From Siniperca chuatsi (Eukaryota; Chordata; Actinopteri; Centrarchiformes; Sinipercidae), in contig NC_058055.1 of assembly GCF_020085105.1 (NCBI RefSeq), forward strand, positions 4,859,322-4,923,321: a DNA stretch of 64,000 nt, given 5' to 3'. This document shows positions 1 through 11,824 of this stretch, one piece after another. The translations under genes were made by a program, and so were the position numbers. The stretch's first letter is position 1, and each line of letters starts with the position of its first letter. The notes under the pieces were generated by a model, which saw only the letters and a program-made list of their open reading frames with translations, was not told where the DNA came from and did no database searches.

Positions 1-3000
1 GTGCATGAAGAGTAGTTTCAGTCAAAGTGAACCGCACCTATAACTTGAATCTGTTTGTTATTCCACTGTTCATTTCACAACACAAAGACTGGGGAATCAG
101 CCACAGAATACCAATTGAGCTAAGTAAGTGATTTGTTTGCTGGTTTGGGAAAGCCTCGCTTCAAGGCTCTTTGTGAAGGATGAATTAACACACATTGTAG
201 GCTGCCCATTGAGGCACCCAGAGACAAAATACCCGGCCATTCAGCTTGGCTGAGCCTTTTTTTTTTTTTTTTTTGCAACTTCCTTTGCCTTGTTCTCTCT
301 CTCAGCCCCTTTTACCACCATTGCTACAGTTTGTGCAAGCTGTTGTCTGGTAACAGTGGCAGTGACAAGGTAGATGCGGCTTTCCCATAAGGGACTTGCT
401 TTGGCAATATTGAAAGCACAATCATCTCTCAAAACAATACTGCAGCTGACTGCCTGAATCACAGATCCATCTGTGAATGTGTCTTGCTTTCATCAAGCTC
501 TCCTATTTACATATATCTCTCTCTTTAAAAAAATATTTTTCATGTTCCCAAGTTTTCTGATGCACTAGCTGCAGGAAGGATATAACTTTGCGGTGTTTTG
601 CCCTAAATATTGCCTTCACCCGTCTGCCCTAAATATTGCCTTCACCCCTCTGGAGACCAACTTCCAGGAGATCTGGAAGTCTGTCAAAATACATACAGGG
701 TCCCCAGGCGCTTTGACCTACTTGTGCCTCTTGCAAGGCAAACTGTGGCAACATACAGAAACAGAAAATAGTTCACAATTATAAAGCATCCAATCATCAG
801 TGCCAGTACTCACATCAAAAAGAGCGTTACGACGGCATGTTATTCTGGCAAAAACTGAGTTCACTCAAGTTAAGGCGGCATACACCAAACTGGTGTGCTG
901 TAGGTCACTGAATCAACCGGTTTAGCAGCACTCCCATTCTGCTCTTTCTTTTTTGAGAGTGAGATAAAATATTGCTTGACACAAGTCCACGCCATTTTGA
1001 TTGCATGTCAATTTAGATTCAAAATAAGACCAAGAGAATAGGATCTGCAAAATCAGATCAAAAAGGCTTTGCTGCTGTTTTGGCCAGGCAATTTTTTATT
1101 AAAGTTTTAATAAAATATTTTTAAAAACGTGGGCATTCTACCATCTTTATTTTAGCCAATTCACCAATTTCTGACATTCTCATTAAAATCCTTGTCACAG
1201 TCTGATTTTGCATTAAATATTTGTTGCTTTAACCAGTTTTATTGAGGTGATTTCAGAACGTCCCTGAATGTCACAAAAATAAATCAGTGCTGATTAGAGT
1301 TTGAGATGGGACACGATGCATTCAAGGCACATCGCTATACAGCTCCATAATGAGGAAAAACATAAAAATGCCTGCAGTTTCAATTCCTTTTTTTCTCCAC
1401 TAAAGTTTGCAACACTTCCAGGAAAATAAACAAAACTGCTCACATCCAGCCTTACTTACAAATCGCTGTGATTGGGGCCACAATGTAAAGGTCACATTTC
1501 AAACTTTGAAAGGCCACAGCTGCTGCACCCTTGGGTCTCATTTTGATGAAGCTAAGGGGATAATGCATCTTGTTACAGACTGGCCTGATTATAAAGAAAA
1601 AAACACAAAAACTGTTATTTACATGAAAATTCTGCCCGTATATAAAATAAATTAATGTGAGCATATCTGTAGACATTGACCTTTCTAGCTAGCTTTTCTA
1701 TTAAATGGCCACATCAACCCTTTCATTAGCAAGATTATAGAAATAAAGTAAAATAATATAGTGTGCTATTACATTGGACAAAGCACTTAAGACGATCACT
1801 CGGGCTCTTAAAGAGAAGGTTTAAAATACTTCTAGCCAGTGGTGTACGCATCTTTTCTTGAAGTGCAGTAGAATAGCACAGGAGCGGAAAGATTTCAAAA
1901 TATGATTGATGGCTTTGTGCAACTCGGCCACTTCATCAATTCTTGGCTGAGGTGTCTTCCTTAAATCAGCATTGTTTTTGCTGTTAATCAATATAGTGCA
2001 TTATAGAATCTACTAATGTTCACACTACTGTGGCTTAACAACTGTCACAGTGAGGCACATGGATTTTAATATTGTTTTCCAATTACAGAGGTGTCACATG
2101 ATGCATAGCCACAAACCTTTTAGTAAAGGTTAGGCTCAAGTTTGGTGGATTGCCCTCAGTATCTTAGCATTTCTTCTAAATGTCACACCTTTCAAAAAAA
2201 GGAAAAGTAGCACTTAATGGTTCCTGACAGGCGATCTTTCAATGTCAAAAAATGTAATCGCGTCCCATTTTTGAAGGTGATTTTGTGCTTGTTTAAATCC
2301 GTGGCTTTTCATAGAGCACACTACATGCACACTGAGATTTTCAAACTCTTTTATCTTCATCTTTCTTGGACACACACCAACAGCACACAGCTGATAAAAT
2401 GATGCTGCGTCTCCATATCTTTCCTTCTCATCCTCTTGTACTCGTGTAGGCTGTTGATCCCTCTCTGGTACATGCCAATAGCTGCTTGTTGCAGAGAGGA
2501 TGGGGGTTGGTCCTGTCCTCAAAGCAGAGACTCCCTCAGTCCCATATAAATACACTCACAGATGTCTTGCTTCAAGCCGTGTCTGCCTCTCTTTCTCTCA
2601 CTCCTGCTGGAATCAGACAGTTACTAGCATTTATACTAACAGCAACAAAGAGGAAGCCGAGGGTATTCATTTGGTGCAAGGGGAAAGGGTGGGAACTAAA
2701 CAGGGGCACCAACAAGGTGAAGTGGAATGAGACAAGAGACAGAGTGACAGAGAAAGGAAGAGCGACGGGAGGAGAGTAGAATAGAGGGAGGGAGGGTTTA
2801 GAGCCAAATAAGCTGCCCTCTCTTCTCCCACATCTCAGTCTGTGAGCACTGGAGCACAGCGTGAGCTCTGGAGCGCATTCCCGACATGTACACCTGTAAG
2901 CCCTATTCATTCATTCAGGGATGCAGCAGTCACATATGAATGGCAGCGACACTGTTGAGACGTTAACGGCAGCAAAGAGTGTTTTAAATCTGTCTTGATG

Positions 3001-3767
3001 AGATCATTTAAGCTCGGAGGCAGAGGCAGCGGAGGAGAAGGCGACATGCAAAGAAGTGGATGTTGAGCTGCTCCAGTCTACAATTAAGGTCTGAGCCTTT
3101 TCTCTCCTTTGATCTGTCAGCCTTTTGAAATATACAGTATGGACAGACAGGACATGCTTTCTGACTGTTTATGGATGTTTTTTTTCCTGCTTTGCTGTGT
3201 CTACTATCATAGTGCAGACAAGCTACAGCAACTGAAATGAGTTTATCAAACCCTCTGCTATCTATCTTGCTGAATTACAGAGAACTTTCATGTTGAGTCA
3301 AGCCATTTACAGAAGACTGTTGAGATTCATGGGATTAGAATGCACATTTCTTAAGAATCTTTGTTGTTTCACACCTAGTCACAGCATGAAATCTCATCTA
3401 ATTAGTGAAATACTGTCACTGCGAAACATTGGACATCTGGTTGAAAAGATTGATGCCTTAATATCATCTGTGTTTTATATAGTCACTGTCAAACTTTAGT
3501 TTGCTGAGATGCAGTCATGTGTCATTCTTGGCTCTGCTCAGCACTACTGCAATGTAAATCTTTTAATTAGACTTTGGATGATCTTCAAGAGGTCTTTTTG
3601 GCATCTTGCTGCCAAACTCTCTGGAGTGAACTGCAGATTATCTAACACTCTCCAAATACTGACACTAATGAAGATGCAGTTATTAAATAAAATATATTCA
3701 CTCCTTTGCATTACTTATTGCCACAAAAAGTCCATCTTTTCTACAAAAGCTTACAGTGATTTAGAAA

Positions 3768-3900
3768 GAATAGACCAGAATAAAACTTTATTGTCCAGCA
3801 GGAAATGTGTCTTCATTAAAATCAACGGAACACTTAAAACAATAACAACACAGAAAAAAATACACTTATCCCAAATCATCAGCAGTACAGCAATATAGTT
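3768..3900 (-). mobile_element. LINE 3'-end fragment (L2-like tail)
   Basis: Read on the minus strand, 3768-3815 ends in a CAATAAAG-TTTTATTCTG tail preceded by a 'CACATTTCCTGCTGGA' stretch. This form is typical of 3' ends of fish L2-type non-LTR retrotransposons. The internal body is too diverged to read a protein. It is called on the tail only. Confidence 0.4.
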
Positions 3901-5102
3901 GATACAACTTAATGAGATCTCCCCCTATCATAGGGATAATCTTGTAATGTTGCTTCAGCACCGCACAAACTGTACATCAGTGTGTTATTGATAAGCACTC
4001 ACAAATGAGTTGCAAACCAATTGCTACCAATAATACTACTGAAACACCAGCTTTACACAATGTGGCCAGAGTGTCGTATTAAAAAGGTTGATTCAGACCT
4101 TGACAGCAGCATGAATTTAGAATTTTGTAACTGCTCCTTTGATTTTCAAATTTGAATCCAGTGTAAAGCCTTGTTGGTCTAAATGCTCACCATTTACACC
4201 TCTTTAAATGCTCCTCGAGTCCCACTGTTCACTTACACAGTGACACGTGAGTTACGAATATGGAATTAAAAAACACCCAAACTACCCACAGACTGTACCA
4301 GATGTCACTCGCAGTTGATTTTCCCCCTCATTTCAATGTATTAATTGCAAGTGTGGCATTCTGTACAGATGTTTTTCACACTTCCTGAGAATCTTTTTTT
4401 GTGCACAGTGCTGAATGTCAAAGGGAAAACAAACTCTCTTCTGTTCGCAGTGTAAAACATGAACCTGTGCTGCAGTCACCTCACTGTTAGTCAGCTATAC
4501 TATATTCTATGACTGCACCAGCAGTGGGTCATTGCCATATTGTCTTTATAGAAATTTGTAATGAAGTCTAAAGATTTAACTTTCAAACGTGTTCTTCACT
4601 TACTGGTCTGTTCATTAACAAATTGCTCACAAATGGTTCTTGTTGAAATAGATGGATCTAGAATTCAGATCTGCTTGGAAATTCATCAGAGGACTATTTC
4701 ATTTGAAATCCTTCCCAACAATTGAGATCCTGCATCAGTTTCTGTGTAATCTATATCGAATGCATCTCAGCAGAATTAAGAGCAGCTCAGAAGGATATTC
4801 AAGAGAAAATCATGCAGGCTTGCTGAGGTTTTTTTTTATCTGCATACTCCGCTGTGCTCTTGATGTACATTACAAAAAAGTGCCTTTGAGTCAGATTGAT
4901 TGAGGTTGTTTTTGCCCACTTGAAAGCTGGTTCAGATCAGAGACAAATTCTCACTTCAAGCGGAGGGAATGCTGCATGAGCAGATCAATACAGGACCTCA
5001 CAAAATCAGCACTATCATCCTACGAAGCGGGATGCTGACTCCTCTGAGGTTCCCACTGAACTGTAATCTTTGTGGAGACTGTAGTCTAACAGACTATAGA
5101 CA

Positions 5103-5205
5103 ACTATTGGATGGATTGTAATAACTTTGATGATCCTTTAACTTTTCATCTAGCGCCATCATCAAGTCAAAATTTAAATTTGTCCAATACTTGCAAACAG
5201 ACAAG
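5103..5205 (+). repeat. Fragment of GGATGGATTG-type fish repeat
   Basis: The run ACTATTGGATGGATTG, then TAATAACTTTGATGATCC, then TTTTCATCTAGCGCCATCATC matches the repeat units seen at 24150-24720 in this same window in word order and spacing. It is a single degenerate copy with no coding content. Confidence 0.6.
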
Positions 5206-6177
5206 CCTGTGTTTTTTGCCAAAGCCATCTGCACTGGCACCCCTGCTGTGTCGTCGGACCGGTCTCATTCAAAGGAATGAGAGTGCCGCTTTTTTCACGT
5301 AATATATTTTTCATAAAATGTATTTGCAACATTTCTGTCACACTATCAGTCACAGAAATCCGGGTTTAGACTTTAGAAGCAGACAGCTTGCAAGCATAAC
5401 TGATATGTGTAACATAAAATCATTCTACTTTGTAGCTTGTACCATATGATTACCATATATTCATTGATGCCTATTAGTCTATTTGCACTTAGATTACTTG
5501 TGCTGTGCCCTGTTGAGTGTGAAATGTCATTCATACTTGGAGTGGACGGTATAAGTTTAGCTAAGTCAGCTAAATCTTCACAGTTGTACTGTGTGGGCAT
5601 CAGCAGCAGCCAGAAAATTGTGTAATTCAGTGAAGATGAATGCACTTTATATGTTAGCTGCTGTTGTGCCCTCATCATATGACTCTCATCCTATTCTTTA
5701 TTGCTCTAGTATTACACTGGAATTTGTGCTGCATTTTCCACCTGTATGGAAACAAATGTGTCCAGCCTGGCTGTGACTCAGCCTTATCAAATGCCAAGGA
5801 GATACAGATACAGTACGTCCCACAGCAGATTCTTGTTGGGGTTCACACTCTTCTTAAAGCGAGACATACACTGGACCTCTGCCTGAATGTGAGAGAATGT
5901 TGTGTCTACAGCAAACAACATGAGTGAGGAGTAAGTTTTTAACGCACTTTGAGGCAGGAGCTCACACTATCACTTCACTGCACTGAGAACACAGCAGGTG
6001 CAGACAGGCTCGTCTTCAAATGGAAAACTTGAAAGCAGGTGTTCACTGATGCCAGGAAGAGTCCTGAGACAAACAACAATAGCAGGCACTAAAGCTGTGA
6101 GATCTTAATGTAAAATGACACACTTTTTATCAGCGTAATGATAAATGAAATGCAATATTTGATAATGCTTTAGATTA

Positions 6178-7565
6178 CAGCCCGCAACGTACAGCGTAAT
6201 TACTCCAGAGTTACGGTGTAATCTTTTGTACTAACGATGTAACAGTACAGTACGTACCAGTACATGTGTGTAGGTACTGGGGAACAAGATGTGAAGTTAC
6301 AGTTATAAGGGGGTAACAATTCGGGATCTTACAAAGAACTTCTAAGCCTTCTCTTGTTATTTTTTAACTACTGGGTACCTCTTCTATTATTACAGGGTTT
6401 GTGACCTTTTGAGTAATAAACTGGATGACTGGGAGGAAGAGAACTTCTGGTTACAGTATATCCAGTGGTAGTTCTCCCCTTGTTACATTTACAATTGAGC
6501 TCTATCCTTGAGCCATCGAATCAGGTAGAGATCTCCAACATGTTCCTAACCCAGACTATATGGCCACAATAACCACCAGACTGATTCCTGGATCAGTAGG
6601 ACTGCGCACCAAGGGACAATGGTAACATTTTACTGGATGATAATCGGCATTTTTTCAGTGCTTGTTAATGAATTCAAATATGTCAAATTTAACTTGCGAA
6701 CACTAAGGGTGTAAACCTTTTTAGGACACAGTAGGAGGGTTAAGTACCCCAAAATGATAAAGGAACAGTGTAGTTTGCCTGTTTGTTGGTAATAAGGTCA
6801 TTTTGAAATAAAATCACATCCGAATTATTAAGTGATGCAGAAGTCATCACTCCATCTCAGATTTTTGCTCAAATGTTATGGTCATACATACCCTGCAATA
6901 GTAATAGAATAGGTACCCAGTAATGAAATAATAACTACATTATACAGAATACAGTATGAATTACAGGGAACAGTATGACATAAAACTGAGCAAAAATCTG
7001 GATGGATGTTTCACGGTAGATGTCGCGATGGCTTCTGTATCACTTAATTAATCTGATTAGATTTTATTTCAAAATGACCCTATTACCAACAAACAGGCAA
7101 ACTAAAAAAACACAAATTATCATCAAGTAAAACGTTGTATCTGCCAAGTCACCATTGTCCTTTGGTGTGCAGATTTGATGGTTATTGGGTTATGTACATG
7201 TTCAAAAACTGATTGATCTGATTTGATGGCTCAAGGATAGAACTTAGTTCTTTTATACGGGAGGCCGGGCTTCAACACCCAGCCCTGCCACTCATGATCC
7301 TGTGAGCAGGTCAGCTTTATCACCATGTAGTCAGCCTGTAACCAAATGTAACAAGGGGAGAACTACCAGTCTTCCAGATTATTACTCAAAAGGTCACAAA
7401 CCCTGTAACAATAGAATAGGTACCCAGTAGTTAAAAAATAACAACAGAATTCTTTGTAAGATCCAGAATTGTTACCCCTTTATTGCATAACTTAGTACCT
7501 ACACATATGTATTGGTACGTACTGTACTGGTGCACCATTAGTACAAAAAGACTTACCTAATATTT
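6178..7565. mobile_element. Foldback DNA element, ~1.3 kb near-palindrome
   Basis: The left arm, from about 6219 (TTTTGTACTAACGATGTAACAGTACAGTACGT...), is matched in reverse complement by the right arm, ending at about 7551 (...ACGTACTGTACTGGTGCACCATTAGTACAAAA). Pairing continues inward through CTACTGGGTACCTATTCTATT, CAGGGTTTGTGACCTTTTGAGTAATAA, GTAGTTCTCCCCTTGTTACATTT, CAAGGATAGA-type words and GTTTGCCTGTTTGTTGGTAATA, down to a short loop near 6895-6970. Arms are therefore about 600 bp each, with small indels between them. There is no ORF of substance, so it is a non-autonomous foldback/TIR transposon or a MITE-like structure. Outer limits are approximate and no target-site duplication was fixed. 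Confidence 0.75.
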
Positions 7566-10500
7566 CAATATAATTTGCACAAATGACATTGTAGTATCTG
7601 TTTACATGTCTCATTTTTCACAGGAAGTGATCAATCAGTTGATTAATCAGTTGATTAAGTTGGTATCTGTAATGTTTAATACATAGATCACTAATACACG
7701 TCTGTATGGTGTATCATAAAACACAATATCTGGCACATTTTCTATTGAAAAGTGTTGATTGGCTCATCATGACTTACTTACAATTATTGAAATCAGCACA
7801 ACATTTTGCAGAATGTATACTTTCACATATAATAAAACATAAGCGCAACATAAGTACAGTGGTATCACACTTGACTTGCTGGTGTTTTGCATCAGTTTAT
7901 TCAAACACAGTGCAGACTCCCACACAACATTCCACAATAACTCTGTTGTCTTTCTGATTTGCAGTGTGGGCACCAAAAAATACATATAAAAAAGTGAATA
8001 CACAAAAGTCAACAGTTGCATCAGAAGCAGCCCATACATGACACCCATACTGCTGGCAACATCACAGAACGGAGCAAAAAGGAATGAGGAAGAGGGGGGA
8101 GAGTGTAAAGTTTGGAAAGATTTCAGCTTTAATAGCGACTTCGCACCAAACAGAAGCATGTGAGTGCTTTTATCCCGCCAGATCGGTAAACATTCACTCT
8201 ATACTCTTTCTGGATACTGAAATTCTGAAATTCCAAAATCTAAAATAAAACAAACATATCCAGTGTAAATTTTTGATTTACCATGTCACCATTTTTGTCC
8301 CAGTATGCCTCAAACATCAGCACCTACATCCTGTATGGTTCTGTCTCTACTGCTGGACTACTGATACAGTAGAATTATGCTAAAAAACATAAGAAACAAC
8401 TTGATCAATAACACCCCCCCCCCCAATTCTCCGTCATGATCAGTGGGCTGGAGCTTCAGATTGTGGAGAACAGAAAGAGAAAGCGCAGCAGTGTGTGTGT
8501 TTCTTCAGCCTGAGGTTGATTGGACTACTTTAACTAACTTAGTTTCTCCCGCCTGACAACTGAGAAAACTAAACATGTTAATGTGTGTGTTTTGTGTGTG
8601 TGTGTGTTTTTTTAATCAGAATGGGTGGCATGCAGTATAATATGGTTGTATATAATGGAAGTTGCTCTGCCTGTGTGTATTATAATTGAGTCAAGGCCAG
8701 GCATTCACTTCCTTCCTGATTGTGGTTGCTGATTGTATATGTGGTTGTGATTGTTGTGAATGCATTTTTACTTGTGTTGGAAGATAAAATTGCCTCTGTG
8801 GGGGTATACACTACTTTCAATCAGTGAAATGTGATTGAATGCTAATTTATTCAAATTTAGCACGGAGGTCGTACGTACATGAATAAATACATTTTGCCTA
8901 TAGTTTCACTTTCCCAGTTGCTTTAAAGTCTGCAGTTAAATCTATACTTTATGTTGATCATACCAGTCCTTTTTCAAAGTGAAGTCTCTCAAAAATAAGC
9001 CGTATGCTACCTTAAACCATACAAAAAAGACTTTTGTTGATTTTTATATTTCCCACCAACTGCATTGATCTACTATTTGTGAATATTACCACATTTATTT
9101 CAAATGTAGAGGCAAGAATATTATGATGTCACTTCAAGGCAAACTGGGACAATTTACACAGAATTTACAGTTTCTCACTTTGATCATGAGAATTATTGGA
9201 TTAAGCTAATTACATGCCTAGCAGAATATTACACTTGTGCTCAGCAATCGTGTATAGACTGTGATTTTTGATGCAGCTGATTGTCATTTGCCTCTGGCTG
9301 CTGATCTAAATTCTATTACAAGAATGCAGCAATTACAACATGGTCATTTAAGCATCTTAACATTACTTTGATTATGGCCATATTTAGTTAATTGATATTG
9401 TGATAAGACATGCATTTTGATGAATGTTAATTGCCTCAAGGAAAAACAAGCACACAATTATTTACTCCATCAACAAATACAGTATGTAAAATAGCAAGAA
9501 AATAGGAATGTTAACTGAGGGAACAGCTTGACATGCTGCAATGAGATTATAGTGTGCCCATAACCAAAGCCTGGGAATGGTGATTTTGGGGGTATATATG
9601 GGTTCATTTTCTGTTTCTGAACAGTTATTAAAGTTTGAAATAATTTTTTTATGTACTGAATTAGTCTCCAGTGCAGCAGTGTTAGAAAATGTTTTGGGAC
9701 ATCAATGATACAGTATTATATACGGGAAAATTGTGAAACAAATTACAGTGAAGTGTAAATTTAATGCTGAAATAATTTTGACTATGAAAGTGGATTTTAT
9801 TATTATTGTAAGATGGGACTCCTTGTGCATGAAGACAGTCAGGGCAGTTTTATGTGACACGCTTTTTACTCCTCACCTGCTTATTAGAAATGTCAATGAG
9901 CTGAATTTGATTTGGTCTCAGGATTTTACTGACCAGCACAAGGCTGTTCAGGTTCTTTCTGTTAGCTAAGGAGAAGTTTCCAAAGCAGACCCCAGCCTAA
10001 AGGCACATTTCATTCAAATTATTGTATAAATCACTGGAAGATTTTATGCTGTATTAAGACTGTATTTCAAGGCCACCACATTATGCAAGGATGACAGAAT
10101 ATAATATGAAAAGGTGTTACAGTGTCATCTTCCTACAGATACACATTCTGTCGTTATCTCTCTTCAAGTCTGAGATGAAACATGCAAAACTGTTAGTGTT
10201 GGAATATATTTTCATGCATTACCACTATTACTACTACTACTATAGTACTATTGGTATTCAATAATTTGACTGCCAATAAAATGAATACAATGGTTTTGTA
10301 ACGTTTTCATGCACAAACTTGTCAGTAATTGAGCTGACATAAGTAAGATTTGCCTTGATTAAGGACTCGAGCGTACAGGGCTTTATTGGTCCAAATATGC
10401 TTGCCAAATGGATTTGGAGTATTTACTTTTTTACCATCGTTTGGCTTGCTGTATGTATCAGTGTCCAGTTGATATTGTTGGCAGTACATTCCTTGATGAG

Positions 10501-10720
10501 GAAGCCAGCAGTAAGCATGATTGGGTACAATAACAGTGACAGGATTCCTTTTCAATTAGTGGTAAAAAACAAAGAAAAAAACCCTAAAAACTAAGGCCAA
10601 GAGCTACAGAGCTTGTAATCTGTTAATGAATGTGCTTGCAAAGAGACAGACACTACTGCTCTTCATCAAATCATTGAACTTAATTTTTCTTTTCCCTGTA
10701 CTGTTTATTCAACACATTTG
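7566..10720. other. Intergenic, no gene seen
   Basis: AT-rich sequence with only short shadow ORFs. It includes a poly-C run near 8411-8422, a short interrupted (TG)n near 8593-8608, and a low-repeat AT-rich block at about 9121-9440, rich in TAATTA-type words, that could be conserved non-coding DNA (see findings). No splice-consistent coding exon was found. Confidence 0.55.
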
Positions 10721-10727
10721 TGTTTAA

Positions 10728-11076
10728 AGTGAGACCATGTAACGTTTGCAGAACAGTGGCCACTGCAGCTACACAACTGACAGGATAATGCTAAATACTA
10801 ACTAGCTACTGTTGAGCATTTAGCTAAATGCTAAACTATTGTAACAGTAGTGCAAATAGACAAGAGTCATAAAGTCAGCAAACTGACCCAGTAATGTCTG
10901 TTATAGAACTGCATTTGCTAACATTAGTCACAATAAGCTGCTGGTCATACCAGTAAGGCTGTAGCTGCAGTGTGCTGAATTGAGCAACGGTGTGTTTTAT
11001 TGCTTATGAATTCAACTTTTCATGTGTAAGAGGAAGAATGTGTTATTTCTTCTCTCAAAAGGTACATAGTCTCACT
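10728..11076. mobile_element. TTAA-flanked MITE
   Basis: The left end AGTGAGACCATGTAAC is matched by the right end, whose reverse complement reads AGTGAGACTATGTACC. Both are immediately flanked by TTAA (10724-10727 and 11077-11080). About 350 bp long, non-coding. TTAA target duplication is the mark of piggyBac-type transposition, so a piggyBac-mobilised MITE is the best inference. The family name is not known to me. Confidence 0.6.
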
Positions 11077-11758
11077 TTAAGTTATTGTTTTTACCACTAT
11101 TCCAAAAACAAAATGTTACAGCTGGCTGATCAAAAAACATTTTTTTTCTCATTCTCACTATTCTGAGCAATAAAATGCATGTCCAGTGATGTTCATCATG
11201 TGCATTATATGGTATAGGGGTCCAGAGTTGTTGTTAGAAGATCCCAAATGAAGATGCAAACTGTGCTGTAAGTGGGGACATTTTCCCTGTTGGAGCTGTG
11301 AAATGCATTGTTGGCACAGTGCTATCTGGTTCTCATTACCACTTTCACTGAAATGTTAGACTTCAGGCTGTAAACATCTTCACAGTAGAAAGCTGTAATT
11401 GCATAAGCCCACATATCAAATTATTTAACTCACTCTCTATACTTTTTTAATAACTCACTAACTTTCTAAAGAAGACATTCTTTAAAATCTATTTCTCAGG
11501 TATTGTTTGTAGCAGTTACTTTTTAAAACAGAGTTTGACTTCGCTCCACCCATATTTTATCCATAAGCCATGATAGTGTACATTTGAACACCAAATATCA
11601 CATTTCCTGAAATGAGTTTAGCTTCAGTTATTTTACATTTACATGTCACCACTGAGTGCATGATGACTGCTGATAATAAATTAAAATAGATTAATTCTGG
11701 AGCATCCTCTTGACAACTGAGGACATTCTGGGAATCTAAGCTAATCTTTTGCAGCAGG

Positions 11759-11761
<3 letters not shown>

Positions 11762-11822
<61 letters not shown>
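11762..11822. repeat. (TG)n microsatellite
   Basis: About 60 bp of uninterrupted TG dinucleotides. The ORFs of Cys-Val or His-Thr repeats read through it are artefacts. Confidence 0.97.

Positions 11823-11824
<2 letters not shown>

Larger units (their letters stand above)
1..6160. other. Gene-poor flank, no confident gene
   Basis: No multi-exon gene could be assembled here. The stretch is AT-rich with short unsupported ORFs. It contains a protein-like minus-strand ORF near 241-492 (see findings), a GA-rich/GC-richer block at about 2680-3090 that could be a promoter or untranslated exon, a LINE-tail-like fragment near 3768-3900, and a piece of a fish repeat near 5103-5200 (the GGATGGATTG...CATCTAGCGCCATCATCA family also found at 24150-24940). 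The rest shows nothing I can name. Confidence 0.6.

Noticed and set aside
2214-2910. Several overlapping ORFs of about 100 codons on both strands
   Set aside because: No family motif or splice consistency; GA-rich composition gives open frames by chance. A promoter or UTR role remains possible but unsupported.
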